Position numbers and translations under genes: made by a program. Positions 21,493-32,466 of a stretch of DNA of 64,000 nt are shown piece after piece. Each line of letters starts with the position of its first letter. Position 1 is the stretch's first letter. The DNA lies in NCBI GenBank assembly GCA_029876055.1, contig CM056875.1, positions 1,240,001-1,304,000 of the forward strand, written 5' to 3'. Under the pieces are notes generated by a model. The model did not search any database, was not told the DNA's origin, and was given only the letters and a program-made list of their open reading frames with translations. Origin of the DNA: Madurella fahalii (Eukaryota > Ascomycota > Sordariomycetes > Sordariales).

Positions 21493-23829
21493 TGTCACAG
21501 AAATCCCGTTGAACGGTGAGTTTGTGTTGTTTGACGAATTCGGTGGTGGGTTTGAGGTGGTTCCCCTCAATTAAATCGGAGCGTGCGGTCAAACCCGATT
21601 GCTGACGTCGGAAGGTTCCACAAGACCCGGAATCAGATCGCAGATGGCTCGGGGTTTGCAAAGCGGGCAGGTCTAGTATGCAGTTGAAGAGAACAAATGC
21701 GGAAGGTGGGTGGTGGGCGGGAATTTATAAACCGGAGGCTCCGTTTGCCGTCGGCTGCTGGATGCTGGCAGTGAAACAGAAGGCCGCAGCGGGCGATCAC
21801 GGGCCTGTTTGAAAAGCCCACCTTGCGACCCGCGCGGACAGCAAAGCCGCCGTCAGAATGCCCCAGTTGGATGGCTGAGCCGCTGGACGGAGATTGAGAC
21901 AGCACACAACCAACCCCCGGCCTTCCGGTGCCGTGGCTTCCACGAAAGACTCTCCCGATCTAAGCGATCTTTGCAACGTTCGCCAAGCCGTCAACACCCG
22001 CCCCGCGACCTGCAAAGCCCCTCTCGTCGCAATGCGCATCCTGATCAATTGGCTGTCATTGTCTCGCCACCGTGCACACGACGTAGAGAAAAACTTGAAC
22101 CGCGACGTTGCCAGCGCTTCTTGCCAGTTGCCACTGCCTGCGGCGCCTAGATTCCTTACCAGCGGCGAACCTTTTGGCGAAAACACGTTTGCGCCGTCAA
22201 AGATGCCGTGCATGCCCCATCTGATTGGCTCTGGGCATCCTGGAGTACATGTGCGGCTTGCACAGCCTCACCCCAACCGATTCGTTGGGAATGAGGAAGC
22301 CCACTATCAAGTCTCTGCGTTACTCGAGTTTTGGTGCGCTCGGGTTCGTCGGGCTGTCCGCCAACTTGGTCAACTCCGGCCTTGTCTCAGGGCTGAAATT
22401 CGCGTTCCTTCGACGGCCTTCGCCCGCAACCGCAGTAAGGCGGTCGAGGTGGATTCCAGAAACTCTACGATGGCACCATTCACTGCCATCCTGAGTTCGC
22501 CTGCTGAGTGATACCGAACCCGTGGTCATCTCCGCCAGTCCCATGCCCCGTTTTCGCTCAGCCCTCCCACGCCACCAGTCATACGCGGCATAACTCGCGA
22601 TGGTCAGGACCTGCCCCAACGGGTCAACAGACAACAAAGGTCCAGCAGATGGTCTAGCGTTGTGCGCACGCATCGCCAATGCACATACTCCATTTAATGC
22701 ATGCATAGGGCACGTTCCCTTATATACACCGGGCTAACTTAGTGTAAATACAACGTGGAGCACCGACGGCAGCAGGAGACCGACAGCAAGGGTCGGCAAC
22801 CTACCACAGTAGGCGAGCTTCTTTCCTACAAGGGTAAGCTTTATACGACTGATCAACCGTCAGATTAAACAATACGCGCGGAAGGGAGGCACAGGAGGCT
22901 AACTTCAGGCCCCGAGGGGGCCAGCTTACTCTGGTGTTAGGGGTAAGTAAGCCCCAGGAACCTAGGGGCGGGTGAATTTAAACAAGAGTAGAGCAAGGCC
23001 TTTTACATTGCATTATTTTTATCTTTGTCAGTTCGGTTTTTCTTATCTCGACATTGCTATTTCCTTTTCGTTTCTCCTCACCATTTGCAGCCAAGTGCTG
23101 CACCCGGCGCAACCTGAGCACATGGATGACGCCTCACCACCACGTATCCCGCACCGCTCGCGGCGTAGAACGAGTCGACGCTTGGCTTTCGCAGGATGAA
23201 AATGATGCACTGACCTAACTTACAAATTCCCGTCTCAGGGTATCCTACGCCAAGGCAAATTCCAATCCTGCACTGCCCATAGCGTAACCGATGGCATCGC
23301 ACGAGCCAACGGAAGAACACAAGAACCCCATAGAATATCCCGGACGTGGCAGGTAACGACGGGCTTGATCTCTCAAGACTCCAAGCCGGACCCCTCATTT
23401 ATGGCTCCACAAACCTTTGCACTGCCCTGTTCCATGGCCGGAGTTGGTAGGTTCTCGGCGGTATTACATCGCCACCGATCCGCCCATTCAACGTACAATA
23501 TCATACATACAACCCCCGACATTAGCACGGCAGACGATCCTCCGGTTACCTCAACCCCGCTAAGACAAGTGTAGGCGGGCGATTGCTCAGGAGAGGGCGG
23601 GAGAAGGACCCAGGTTCTGCCATGCAACCCGTAGCGTCTCACCGAGCGTGGCTGAGCAAGCGTAGAAATCCCGTCCGGAAAGCCGGCCGGCGGAAACGGG
23701 CTCGACCGCCGGGCTCGGCCTTCAACGACAACAATGCCACCCCCTTTGGGCAATATATGTCCGTCCGCAGAAACTGCCCGACGGGCGGCGAGGACAACAG
23801 GCCGGTGTGATGAGACCATGCATCAATCA
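21493..23829. other. Gene-poor region with possible LTR-like remnant
   Basis: About 2.3 kb without a supportable gene. The part near the calcipressin start holds its promoter. Around 22730-23100 the composition changes. A TATATA-containing segment is followed by a TTTAAAC stretch and a T-rich stretch ending near TCTCGACA, reminiscent of a fungal copia-type LTR or leader. I find no target duplication, second LTR or pol ORF, so the mobile-element reading is weak. The remaining small ORFs are not protein-like. Confidence 0.3.
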
Positions 23830-25474
23830 CTACCTGATCTCCACCCCTAACCTCTCTACCAAGGCCTTCACCACCCTATCATGCATGTCGTTCGTCTCGA
23901 GATTGGTCAAGGTCCTCTCCAGACTCCGATAGTTGACCCGGTAGCACATGCTCCTCCTCCCCGTCTTGGGATGCGTAAACGCGTCCACCAGCCTCACATC
24001 CTCTGCCACATCCCCCGCCACATCCCTCACCACTTCCATAAGATCATTCTCATGCCAGTCGTGCACGTTCGCCCGCTTCGAGTCGCCCCCGGCAGCCGAC
24101 GCCGTCTTCAGCCAAAACGACACGTCTTTGTAACAAGCCGGGTGCTTGCTGAACGCCACAAACGGCTTCAGCAGCGACAAGTCGTCCTGCACGCCCCGGA
24201 ACTGGCCGAGGAACCGCTCATCTCGCGACCAAAACAGCCGGATATCCGGGATTTGGAAGAGCAGCATGGCAATCCTCTCCAGCCCAATGCCAAACGCCCA
24301 CCCAATCTGCGACGGCACCCCCGCGTTGATGAGCAGCTCCTGCTTGCTCACGCCGCACCCTAGCACCTCAAGCCAGTCGCCCTGGTAAAAAACCTCGAGC
24401 TCCCAACTCGGGCTCGTAAACGGGAAATAGGCCTCCACCCACCTCACCCTCAGCGGCTCCTGCTCCGCCCCGCCAACCCCAGCCGCCCTCTTCGCCCGGG
24501 TGAAAATCTCATTCACCATCAGCTCCAGAGACCTCTTCAGATGCCTCCCCAGCGCCTCCGCCTCCTCGGGCGTATGGTGGCGCTCCTGCAGCGGGTTCCG
24601 CTCGGCATGCCACGGCGGGTTCTCGTCGTCGACCTGCATCGCGTGCCGCGGCAGCCTCTCTAGATCCTCGTAAATCGCCCCCACCACGTCCCCGCCGGGC
24701 GCCTTCCGCCGGTCCCACACCCGCGCCCCCTCCATCTGGTGGAAGACGGGATAGTGGCTCCGGTCCACCTCGTCCCGCCGGTACACGTCCGCGCTGATCA
24801 GGTAGCCGCCGCTCTCGCTCGCGCGGAACAGCTGCGCCTCGTGCGCGCTCGTGTGCGTGCGCAGCAGCGTGTCCCGGTTGATGTAGTACGTGTCCGTCCG
24901 CGCCCGGCCCGGGTGATCGGCGGGGAAGCCGAGCGAGTCGAAGTTCTCGTGCGTCGACACGACCGGGTCGAAGTCGTTGTAGTACCGGTACGTGGGCGCC
25001 GGGAAGACCGACTCGACGATCTGCCGCGTGATGGAAACCGGGTGGTCCTTTTGGAGGTGCAGCTTCCGCGACGTCAGCGAGAGGACCGTGGACGAGACGT
25101 TGAACCACGCGTCGGTCGCATAGCTCTTGCCGTTGATCTCGACAGTGCCTTGGGCGGGCGCTGCCGAGGGTGACTGTGACTGTGACTGTGGCTGTGGCTG
25201 TGAGGTTGTTGTTGTCGTTGTCGTCGGGGAAGCTTCTTTCACATGGGGATTTTCATCAGCACTGCCGTCTTCATCCCCAGTTGAGGCGTCGATGTGGTAT
25301 GTTTTTCTATTGCTAACCTGAAGAGTAAGCTGCCCGCCAGCAGTCCTTCCCAGCCGGCAAGCCGCTCAATCGGCTGCCTCGCCGTAGGAGCGCCGAGACA
25401 GCAGGGCGGCTTCCAGCGCGGGCCCGGAAGCCGCGGGTCCAGAGGGCGCCTGCGAGGCCTCGCAGTCCGACCAT
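23830..25474 (-). CDS. msf1: Mitochondrial phenylalanyl-tRNA synthetase
   Basis: Exons are 25474-25318 and 25232-23830 (519 residues). The intron 25317-25233 has donor GTTAGC and a tandem AAGAAG acceptor, so the second exon could also start at 25235, adding one Glu in frame. Exon 1 supplies a classic mitochondrial presequence (MVGLRGLAGALWTRGF...), rich in Arg with no acids, which the bare exon-2 ORF lacks. The catalytic core shows class II features (HPVSITRQ, FHQMEG, GWAFGIGLERIAMLLFQIPDIRLFWSRDERF). The C-terminus is the ferredoxin-like anticodon-binding domain (HPACYKDVSFWL ... LVERLGVEIR). It charges mitochondrial tRNA-Phe as a monomer. A poly-Thr/Gln-Pro linker follows the junction. Confidence 0.93.
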
Positions 25475-25820
25475 GTTGGTAACAGAGTTTGTGGCTCCGG
25501 CGCCTGTTGGTGGGGAATTGGAGACCTCTGGACGAGCCTGGCGATCAATGCGACAAAGAGCTCACGAAATCCGAGGTTCCTGTCGCCAAGACATGGGCCC
25601 ACAGGCAAGGGAGCCACCTGCAAGATGACATCGATTCATTGGCCGTGCTGTTAACCATCCTGATTGGCCAATGGCTCGCAACCACAAGGGTCCTCATTTT
25701 TCACGGAAAAGATGCATCACAGATTTGACTCGGTTGACCCATTGCAATAAACAGCGAAGAACGATCTGGGAAGCCCAACTTTTTTAATTCATATTTTACG
25801 TCTACCCCCGGTGAGCATTT
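25475..25820. promoter_or_regulatory. Promoter region of mitochondrial PheRS
   Basis: A 346-bp gap between the PheRS start and the stop of argininosuccinate synthase. It contains a palindrome ATTGGCCAAT at 25663-25672 (CCAAT box on both strands), about 190 bp upstream of the PheRS ATG, plus an ATTGG at 25638-25642. Assignment of function is inference. Confidence 0.35.
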
Positions 25821-27666
25821 TTACTTGCTCAGGGGCTGGCCATCCTTAATCTTCTGGAGGCCGAACTTCTCCAGGCGGATAGCCTGGATAGAGATGAAGC
25901 CCGTGGTGTCCATGGGCGAGAAGTTCTCGAGGGAATCCATGGAAGCGTCCTCCTGCGAGTACAGGTTGCTGGCGTTGCTCTTGCGGCCGAGGACGTAAGC
26001 AGCACCCTTGTAGACCGACATGCGGACCTCGCCCGTGACATTCTGCTGCGAGAAGAGAATCGAGTTCTCGAGGAACTCACGCTCCGGAGAGAAGTACATG
26101 CCGTTGTAGAGGCAGTGAGACCACTCAATTGTGACGAATTGGTCACGGAGCTTGCGGACCTTGGAGTCCATCACCAGACCCTCGAGGTCGAGGTGAGCGA
26201 GGCGGCTGCGGACGGTCAGTGCCAATTCGGATTTACTCTAGTTTTCTCTGCAAAAGGCGAGTCAATCTGAACCACTTACGCAATGGTGAGGCCAGGGGTA
26301 TCGTAGCAGCCTAGATTCCGTCAGCATGACATTCTGAAGGCAGAAGGTAAATGGGAGCCCACCTCTGCTCTTGAGACCGATGAAGCGGTTCTCAACAATA
26401 TCGACTCTGCCAACACCATTGTCATGGCCGATCTTGTTCAGGAGCTTGAACAGCTCAACAGAGTCGGTCGCAGTCTGTTCAGGAGTAACGACCTTGACGG
26501 GAATACCCTTCTCAAAGTGGATGGTGAACTCATATGGCCTGTCAGGGGCATCGGTGGGGTCGACGGTGCGGGTCCACAGCTCCTTGGGCGGAGTGTGATC
26601 GGGATCCTCCAGGACACCAGCCTCGTACGAGCAGTGGACGAGGTTGTCGTCCATGCTCCAGGGAGCCTTAGGGGTCGAGGAGACGGGGATGTTGTTCTCG
26701 GCGGCGAACTTCAGAAGATCGGCGCGGCCTCTGTACAACTCTGGGTTGGTATGCGGCAAAAGTATCCGGGACCATCGCACAGGTACGTACTGGAACTTCT
26801 TAATAAACTCGGGCATTCTCCAGGGAGCGATGACCTTGAGCGAGGGGTTACAAGCCTTGAAGGCCAGCTCGAAGCGGACTTGACTGCGGGTGAGATTAGC
26901 CGGTCGCTTCTGGAATCGTTCACGAAACATATACATACTCGTTCTACGCACAACGTTAGTAAGTATCAACGGAGCATCCAGTTACACGCTACTTACCCCC
27001 TTGCCAGTGCAGCCGTGACTGAGGTAGTCACAGTTGTACTGTTGAGCAACGCGGACCTGGGCCCGGGCAATCACCGGGCGAGCCAGCGAGGTGCCGAGGA
27101 GGTAGCGGTCCTCGTAGATGGCGTTGCACTGAATTGCACGGAAGACAATCTCCTCGACGAACTCGCGCTGCAGGTCCTCAATGACCATGTGCTCGGCCCC
27201 GAGGGCGAGGGCCTTCTTCTCGACGGCGGCATAGTCCTCCTCCTGGCCCAATTTGGCGAGGAAGCACACGACAGAGTAGCCCTGTTTCAGTAGTGTTAAC
27301 AATTGGCTGAAGATATATTTCTATTTCCCGCGTTTACAAAAGCGGTAATGTCGTTGTCATCTGATGGGCCGGTAGACAGGGAGCTCTAACCTCGAGAATC
27401 AGCCATTTCAGTATCGTAGAGGTGTCGAGGCCTGTTAAGCAAATCGTTAGTTTACGCTCGGGCTCGTTGCACAGCCGAAGTCAAATATATCAGGCGACGG
27501 CAAGCAAAAGCTAAAGTAGAGCTTCTACGGCCGCTGGGAAGTGGAATCAATCACGCAGTGCGTCATACCTCCAGAGTAGGCGCTGTGATGGGCAGCAAGA
27601 GTCAGTGCCCTGCGGTTTAGAATTTTGGCGGGGTTGACTTTACAGACAAACGCGACCCTTAGACAT
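25821..27666 (-). CDS. arg1: Argininosuccinate synthase
   Basis: Nine exons: 27666-27644, 27582-27569, 27431-27391, 27281-26997, 26943-26939, 26883-26791, 26730-26363, 26310-26280 and 26205-25821. They give 414 residues, matching the family, with every phase consistent. Exon 2 is 14 nt and exon 5 only 5 nt (AACGA, flanked by TAG and GTATGT). Exon 5 is needed to read the invariant TGKGNDQVRFE. The N-terminal ATP pyrophosphatase motif SGGLDTS (residues 11-17) is itself built from three exons. The enzyme joins citrulline and aspartate with ATP in arginine synthesis, in the cytosol. The gene is divergent from the mitochondrial dicarboxylate carrier. TGACTC cores upstream could reflect cross-pathway control (CPC1/Gcn4) but are inexact. 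Confidence 0.96.
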
Positions 27667-28237
27667 GATGAATGGATGTGTTGCTCACGACTGGAACTGC
27701 CCAAGTAGAAGAGCAAACGACAATGCAATGGGAGACGGGAAGATGCAAGAGGAGAAACGGCCACAACTTCCGAGGTCTTCTAGGTACTGCTATGTATCGT
27801 CCCACTTCCTGCCCAAAGCCCGAGATATGACTCGAAGGCGGTCAAAACTTTTTGTGAATTAGCCCGCCCGATATCGCAAGAATTAGCGATAAGATAACGG
27901 CAGCAGGGGACCGTGATAACCGGCAAAGATGGCCCCGACTGACGTAGTGTGACGCACGGACTTGGATTGGAACCAACAGAAAGGTTGAAACTGGCGCTGC
28001 CGAAGTCGCCGATAAACCAAAAAATTAATTGTCTTATCGCAAACTTTCCCTTTCGTCACCGGAGTCTTGGATTAGGTCGCATTGTCGCATTGAACTCGGG
28101 CTATCCCTTTAGCCTCGCATTGCCTGTGACTCGTAGTATTTGATCATTCGTTTCTGCGCTTTCCTAAGCTCTCAGACTGTCCTGAGCGGAATGTTCTTAT
28201 AGCGATATACGTCTCTGCCCGTTAATTGTGGCACAAA
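27667..28237. promoter_or_regulatory. Shared divergent promoter, argininosuccinate synthase / dicarboxylate carrier
   Basis: 571 bp between the two start codons. TGACTC cores occur at 27828-27833 and 28127-28132. They match six of seven bases of the CPC1/Gcn4 consensus TGASTCA. GATAAG-type sites occur around 27889-27895. Regulation by general amino-acid control is plausible for arginine genes but inferred. Confidence 0.4.
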
Positions 28238-29400
28238 ATGGAAGCTGCAAAGAGTCGAGAGCACGCTGCGGCGACGCGTCCGCCGGCAGCCGTGAGGAGG
28301 GATGAGGGCAAGCCGACGACGTCGCACAGCAAGCAGAAACCGATACACTACCCGTTCTGGTTCGGTGGGAGTGCAAGCAGCATGGCCGCGTGCGTGACAC
28401 ATCCTCTCGATCTTGGTAAGCGGCCTTGAGAAGCCCGAATCTCGCGATCCAAGCTAATCAATGCCTACAGTCAAGGTAGGAAATCCAGCCAATCCCCCGA
28501 TACCATGATAATTGACCCTCTCCAGGTCCGCCTGCAAACCCGCACCGGCGACATGCCCAAGTCCATGAGCGGCACCTTTGTCCACATCGTCAAGCACAAC
28601 GGCGTGCGTGGGCTCTACAGCGGCCTCTCAGCCTCGCTCCTCCGCCAACTGACATACTCGACTACCCGCTTCGGCATCTACGAAGAACTCAAAAGCCGCT
28701 TCACCTCCAAACACCCCGACCCCGTCACGGGCAAGCCCAAACCACCCTCGTTTCCCCTGCTCGTGGCAATGGCCACGACCTCCGGCATAATAGGCGGCAT
28801 AGCCGGCAACGCGGCCGACGTGCTCAACGTACGCATGCAGCACGACGCGGCCCTGCCGCCTTCCCAACGGCGCAACTACGCGCACGCGCTCGACGGCCTG
28901 GTGCGCATGGTGCGCGAGGAAGGGGTGGCCAGCGTCTTCCGCGGGGTGTGGCCCAACAGCGCGCGCGCGGCGGCCATGACGGCGAGCCAGCTGGCGAGCT
29001 ACGACGTGTTCAAGCGGACGCTGCTGCGGCTGACGCCCATGCAGGACAACCTCGCCACACACTTCAGCGCGAGCTTCCTGGCCGGCGTGGTGGCGGCTAC
29101 CGTGACCAGCCCGGTGGATGTCATCAAGACGAGGGTCATGTCCGCGACCGGGAACCACGGTGTTTTTGCGCTGCTGCGGGACATCTATGCTGCCGAGGGG
29201 TTGAGGTGGATGTTCAAAGGATGGGTGCCGAGTTTCCTGCGGTTGGGGCCGTGAGTTTCCTCTCTTTCCAGTTTTCATCCTGTTACCGATTGACTAACCC
29301 TACTTGTTCCAGGCAAACGATCTGTACTTTTCTCTTCCTCGAATCGCACCGCAAGATCTATAGAAAGATGAAGGGGTTGGAAGATCCTATTCCCGCATAG
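28238..29400 (+). CDS. dic1: Mitochondrial dicarboxylate carrier
   Basis: Exons are 28238-28415, 28471-28475, 28526-29250 and 29313-29400, giving 331 residues. Exon 2 is a 5-nt microexon (TCAAG). With its neighbours it reads PLDLVKVRLQT, the first carrier signature PxD/ExxK/RxR/K; skipping it would break the frame. The three carrier repeats are visible: PLDLVKVR, AADVLNVRM and PVDVIKTR. The sequence resembles Dic1 (PFWFGGSASSMAACVTHP, GLYSGLSASLLRQLTY). Dic1 exchanges malate or succinate for phosphate across the inner mitochondrial membrane. An N-terminal extension of about 35 residues is polar. AATAAA at 29710-29715 may end the transcript. Confidence 0.94.
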
Positions 29401-30031
29401 ACGAGGACTGTAATTTTGGGTGGCTAGTTGGACACGACAACGAACAGAGATAGACAACATGGAGGTTATAAAGCAGATAGAGAGCACTATACCATGGGCA
29501 GGGAAGTGGGGCGTTTGTTTTTGTTTAGAAGGGCATCAATGCATTCACGGGCAAGCGAGCTGGTGTAGTCCTCTCCGCTTGATTTCATTTCGCCTATACC
29601 ACTGTCTTGTAGAAGGGCTGTAAGACTAGTTATGGTAGTCTCTTTTTCTTTCCTAGAATGCTAAGTATGTAAACGACCAGGATCTCCCACTCCCTGAACT
29701 CCCGCCAAAAATAAATGACCGCTGGTATCTATTAGATATACAACGAAAAATGAAACCACCCCTGGGCTCCGTATGTTGGTATCAAAACTAGGACATACTG
29801 GCAACTGACGGTCAGCGCGATGAATGTGTCGTATGATACATGGACAGGCAAATACGCGCTGCCGAGGATCGAAGGAGGCGAGTACGTCGTAGCAGGGTAA
29901 GCCGAGGCCTTGATCCGGTACGGGCGACGCCTGGACGCATGCGATAACGCAATGAATCAGGACAAGAAGTAGCAGGCGGGATCGCCACTGATTCGCCTGG
30001 CCGTCTTGTCAAACTCTTAAGAAAGCAACTC
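29401..30031. other. Convergent 3' intergenic region
   Basis: About 630 bp between dic1 and rpb3 3' ends. Only a candidate poly(A) signal at 29710-29715 stands out. Confidence 0.5.
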
Positions 30032-31186
30032 TCAAGACCAGCTGCTCTGCCCAGCGCCGTATGGTGTTGTCCCATACGGAGTCGTACCGCCCGCACCGCC
30101 CCACGCACTCTGATTGCCGCCATTTCCGAAGGGGGTTGTGTAGCCGCCAAAGCCGTCGGCGCCTGTATTATACTCTGGGCTACGGGGGCCGTTATAGTCG
30201 CCGTTGGCACCCTCTCCACCCTCGCCCTCGGTGAGCTCATGAATCAGGCCGGCGAGTTTCTGTTGGAGAACCTTGATGCCTTCGCCGACAATGACATCGG
30301 GAGGCAAGTTTCCAGCGGTTTCCACGTTGTAGTAGAATCGGTTCGGAACTGCGTCATAATCGAACGGCTCGCCTTCCTGGGGAGGCTCCTCCCACTCGGC
30401 GTACTCGCTGGGCGGCCTGTCGGAATGGGCTAAGTGACTGCTGGCTCAGAGCGGCATCGTATGCGGGTTGATACTCACCATTCCGTCTTCGGATCCTGCT
30501 CATACCAGAGGTCCAAGTGATGCAGCTTGTTATGGGGATCGTACTCGAAGCCGATGGCCGCTGTGGGCGCCCACTTTGCGTGTTCCTTCGCGATACCCTT
30601 CTTGGCAATGCACTCGAGCTTAATCTCCTGCCCCGGGCGGAGCTTCAGAATAAGAGGGCCAAGGCCCTCGGAGTCTGTAATGATGGGTGTGCCGAGAACT
30701 TGGTTGAGACGATCACCCGCCAGGACCAAATCGCGGGCAGAAACGTGCATGTTTTCGTCACCTGTGCACTTGGCGTGGAGAATGAGCCTGACACTGCAGT
30801 GCTCGCAGTGTTGCTCGCAGTCGCAATCACGCGAGTTCACCAGAGACTCGACACCCTCAGCGTTGAGCGGGATCAGGCCCAGGCGGTGCGCAATGAACTC
30901 GTCTGCAAGTACGGTGCTGTTCTCCTCAATCTCAACCAGGTCGATAGCTATCGTCGGGATCTCGGCGAGCATGACGCGGCGCAGCGAGTTTGCGAATGAG
31001 ATATCGACGTTGGAAAGCTCGAACTTTGTACGAACCGAGTCTGCCTATGTTTCACGGCTGCGTTTTAGACCACCTTGGATCCCCAAGCAGGGACGCAAGC
31101 ACCTTGCGACAAAGACATACTTGCGAAATTTTGACAACCGGTCCCAGCGACTCGGCGTCGTCCATTTGCATCGGGTCGTAGTCCAT
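30032..31186 (-). CDS. rpb3: RNA polymerase II subunit RPB3
   Basis: Exons are 31186-31121, 31044-30479 and 30416-30032, giving 338 residues with consistent phases. The alpha-like assembly domain begins at VRTKFELSNVDISFANSLRRVMLAEIP. The zinc site CDCEQHCEHC lies near residues 95-104. Rpb3 dimerises with Rpb11 and nucleates Pol II assembly in the nucleus. The C-terminal tail beyond about residue 250 is Gly/Asn/Tyr/Thr-rich (TTPYG repeats), ends in Trp-Ser, and is probably disordered. The gene is divergent from mge1 with a 487-bp gap. Confidence 0.96.
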
Positions 31187-31673
31187 CTCGCCGGATACCT
31201 ATGTTGCACTCTAGGTGTTGGAGTAAGATAGGACGCTGGCGCAATGTCAAGTCGATGGTCGGGGAGTCGCTAGGGGGAGGGGGGGGGGGGGTTTACGTCG
31301 ATGTTTGCGAAAGCTCAACGCGCCGTCGGCGGAAGTAGGGTGGCGCGAAACAAAGCGCCTGTGATAAGATTTATGGGAGCCTTATCTCCACATGACTCTT
31401 GGGGCGGAACATGTCCCAGAGGAGTGAATGCAGGAAGTCCCTGGCACACCCCGCAAAACAGCTAACCAGTAACGGTTAGGGGGTGTTTCTGAAGCCTGGT
31501 CCCTTCCCGCTTTTCCTGGTTTCGAGCGCAAATTCTTGGGCGGCGGACCATCAATGATCCGCCAAAAACTCCCTGAAGAGCAGCGCCCCCATAAAATTTC
31601 TTGAGGGCGTCTGCAACACGCGACATTGACAACTGCATCAGCGAAAACCCAGTTTTTTCATACACCCGCAACC
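31187..31673. promoter_or_regulatory. Shared divergent promoter, rpb3 / mge1, with poly-G tract
   Basis: 487 bp between start codons. It contains G5-A-G13 (13-G run at 31279-31291), about 93 bp upstream of the rpb3 ATG. No other element is certain. Confidence 0.45.
31279..31291. repeat. G13 homopolymer
   Basis: Thirteen consecutive G residues, preceded by GGGGGA, between rpb3 and mge1. Confidence 0.9.
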
Positions 31674-32466
31674 ATGTTACGACAAACCATCTCGGCCACG
31701 TCCAGAGCCCTCCGCTCCACCGCCAGACTCGGCACCCAGAGGCAAATCGCCCGGCCACAATATTACCCGGCACCTCTCACAACAGCTGCGCGGACCATTG
31801 CTCCGCGAACGAGGTGGTACAGCTCCGAGACGGAAGCCCCCAAGGACAAGGATGCGCAATCCAAGGAGAACGGCGAAGCGGCGGCCAAGGGCGAGGCCGA
31901 GAGTCCAGAGGCCGCCCTCAAAAAGCAATTAGAGGCCAAAGACGCCGAGATTCTTGATTTGAAGGTGAGCCTCTCATCGTTTCTACGCCTGCACCATCTT
32001 CATAGCTAACACGTCATAACAGGACCGGTACCTCCGCTCCGTGGCCGACTTCCGCAATCTGCAAGACCGGACACAGCGCGATATGAAGCAGGCGCGCGAT
32101 TTTGCCATCCAAAAGTTCGCCAAAGACCTGGTCGACACCGTCGATAACTTCGACCGTGCGCTGAGCATGGTGTCTGAAGAGAAACTCAATTCGGAGGAGA
32201 AGACGGAGCATCAGAAGGATCTGGTCAACCTGTATGAAGGGCTAAAGATGACGAATAACATCATGCTGCAGACGCTCAAGAAGCACGGCCTCGAGCGTTT
32301 CGACCCTCAGGGCGAGGTGTTCAACCCCAACGAGCACGAGGCCACCTTCATGACGCCCATGCCGGACAAGGAGAACAACACGGTCTTCCACGTGCAGCAG
32401 AAGGGCTTCAAGCTCAACGGGCGCATCCTGCGGCCGGCCAAGGTCGGCGTCGTCAAGAACAAATAA
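31674..32466 (+). CDS. mge1: Mitochondrial GrpE homologue, nucleotide exchange factor Mge1
   Basis: Exons are 31674-31964 and 32023-32466, giving 244 residues. The N-terminus is an Arg/Ser/Thr-rich presequence (MLRQTISATSRALRSTARL) for matrix import. A long helix follows (EAALKKQLEAKDAEILDLKDRYLRSVADFRNLQDR), then the GrpE head domain with signature FDPQGEVFNPNEHEATF and a C-terminal GRILRPAKVGVVKNK. Mge1 drives ADP release from mitochondrial Hsp70 in protein import and folding. The intron falls within the long helix. Confidence 0.96.
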
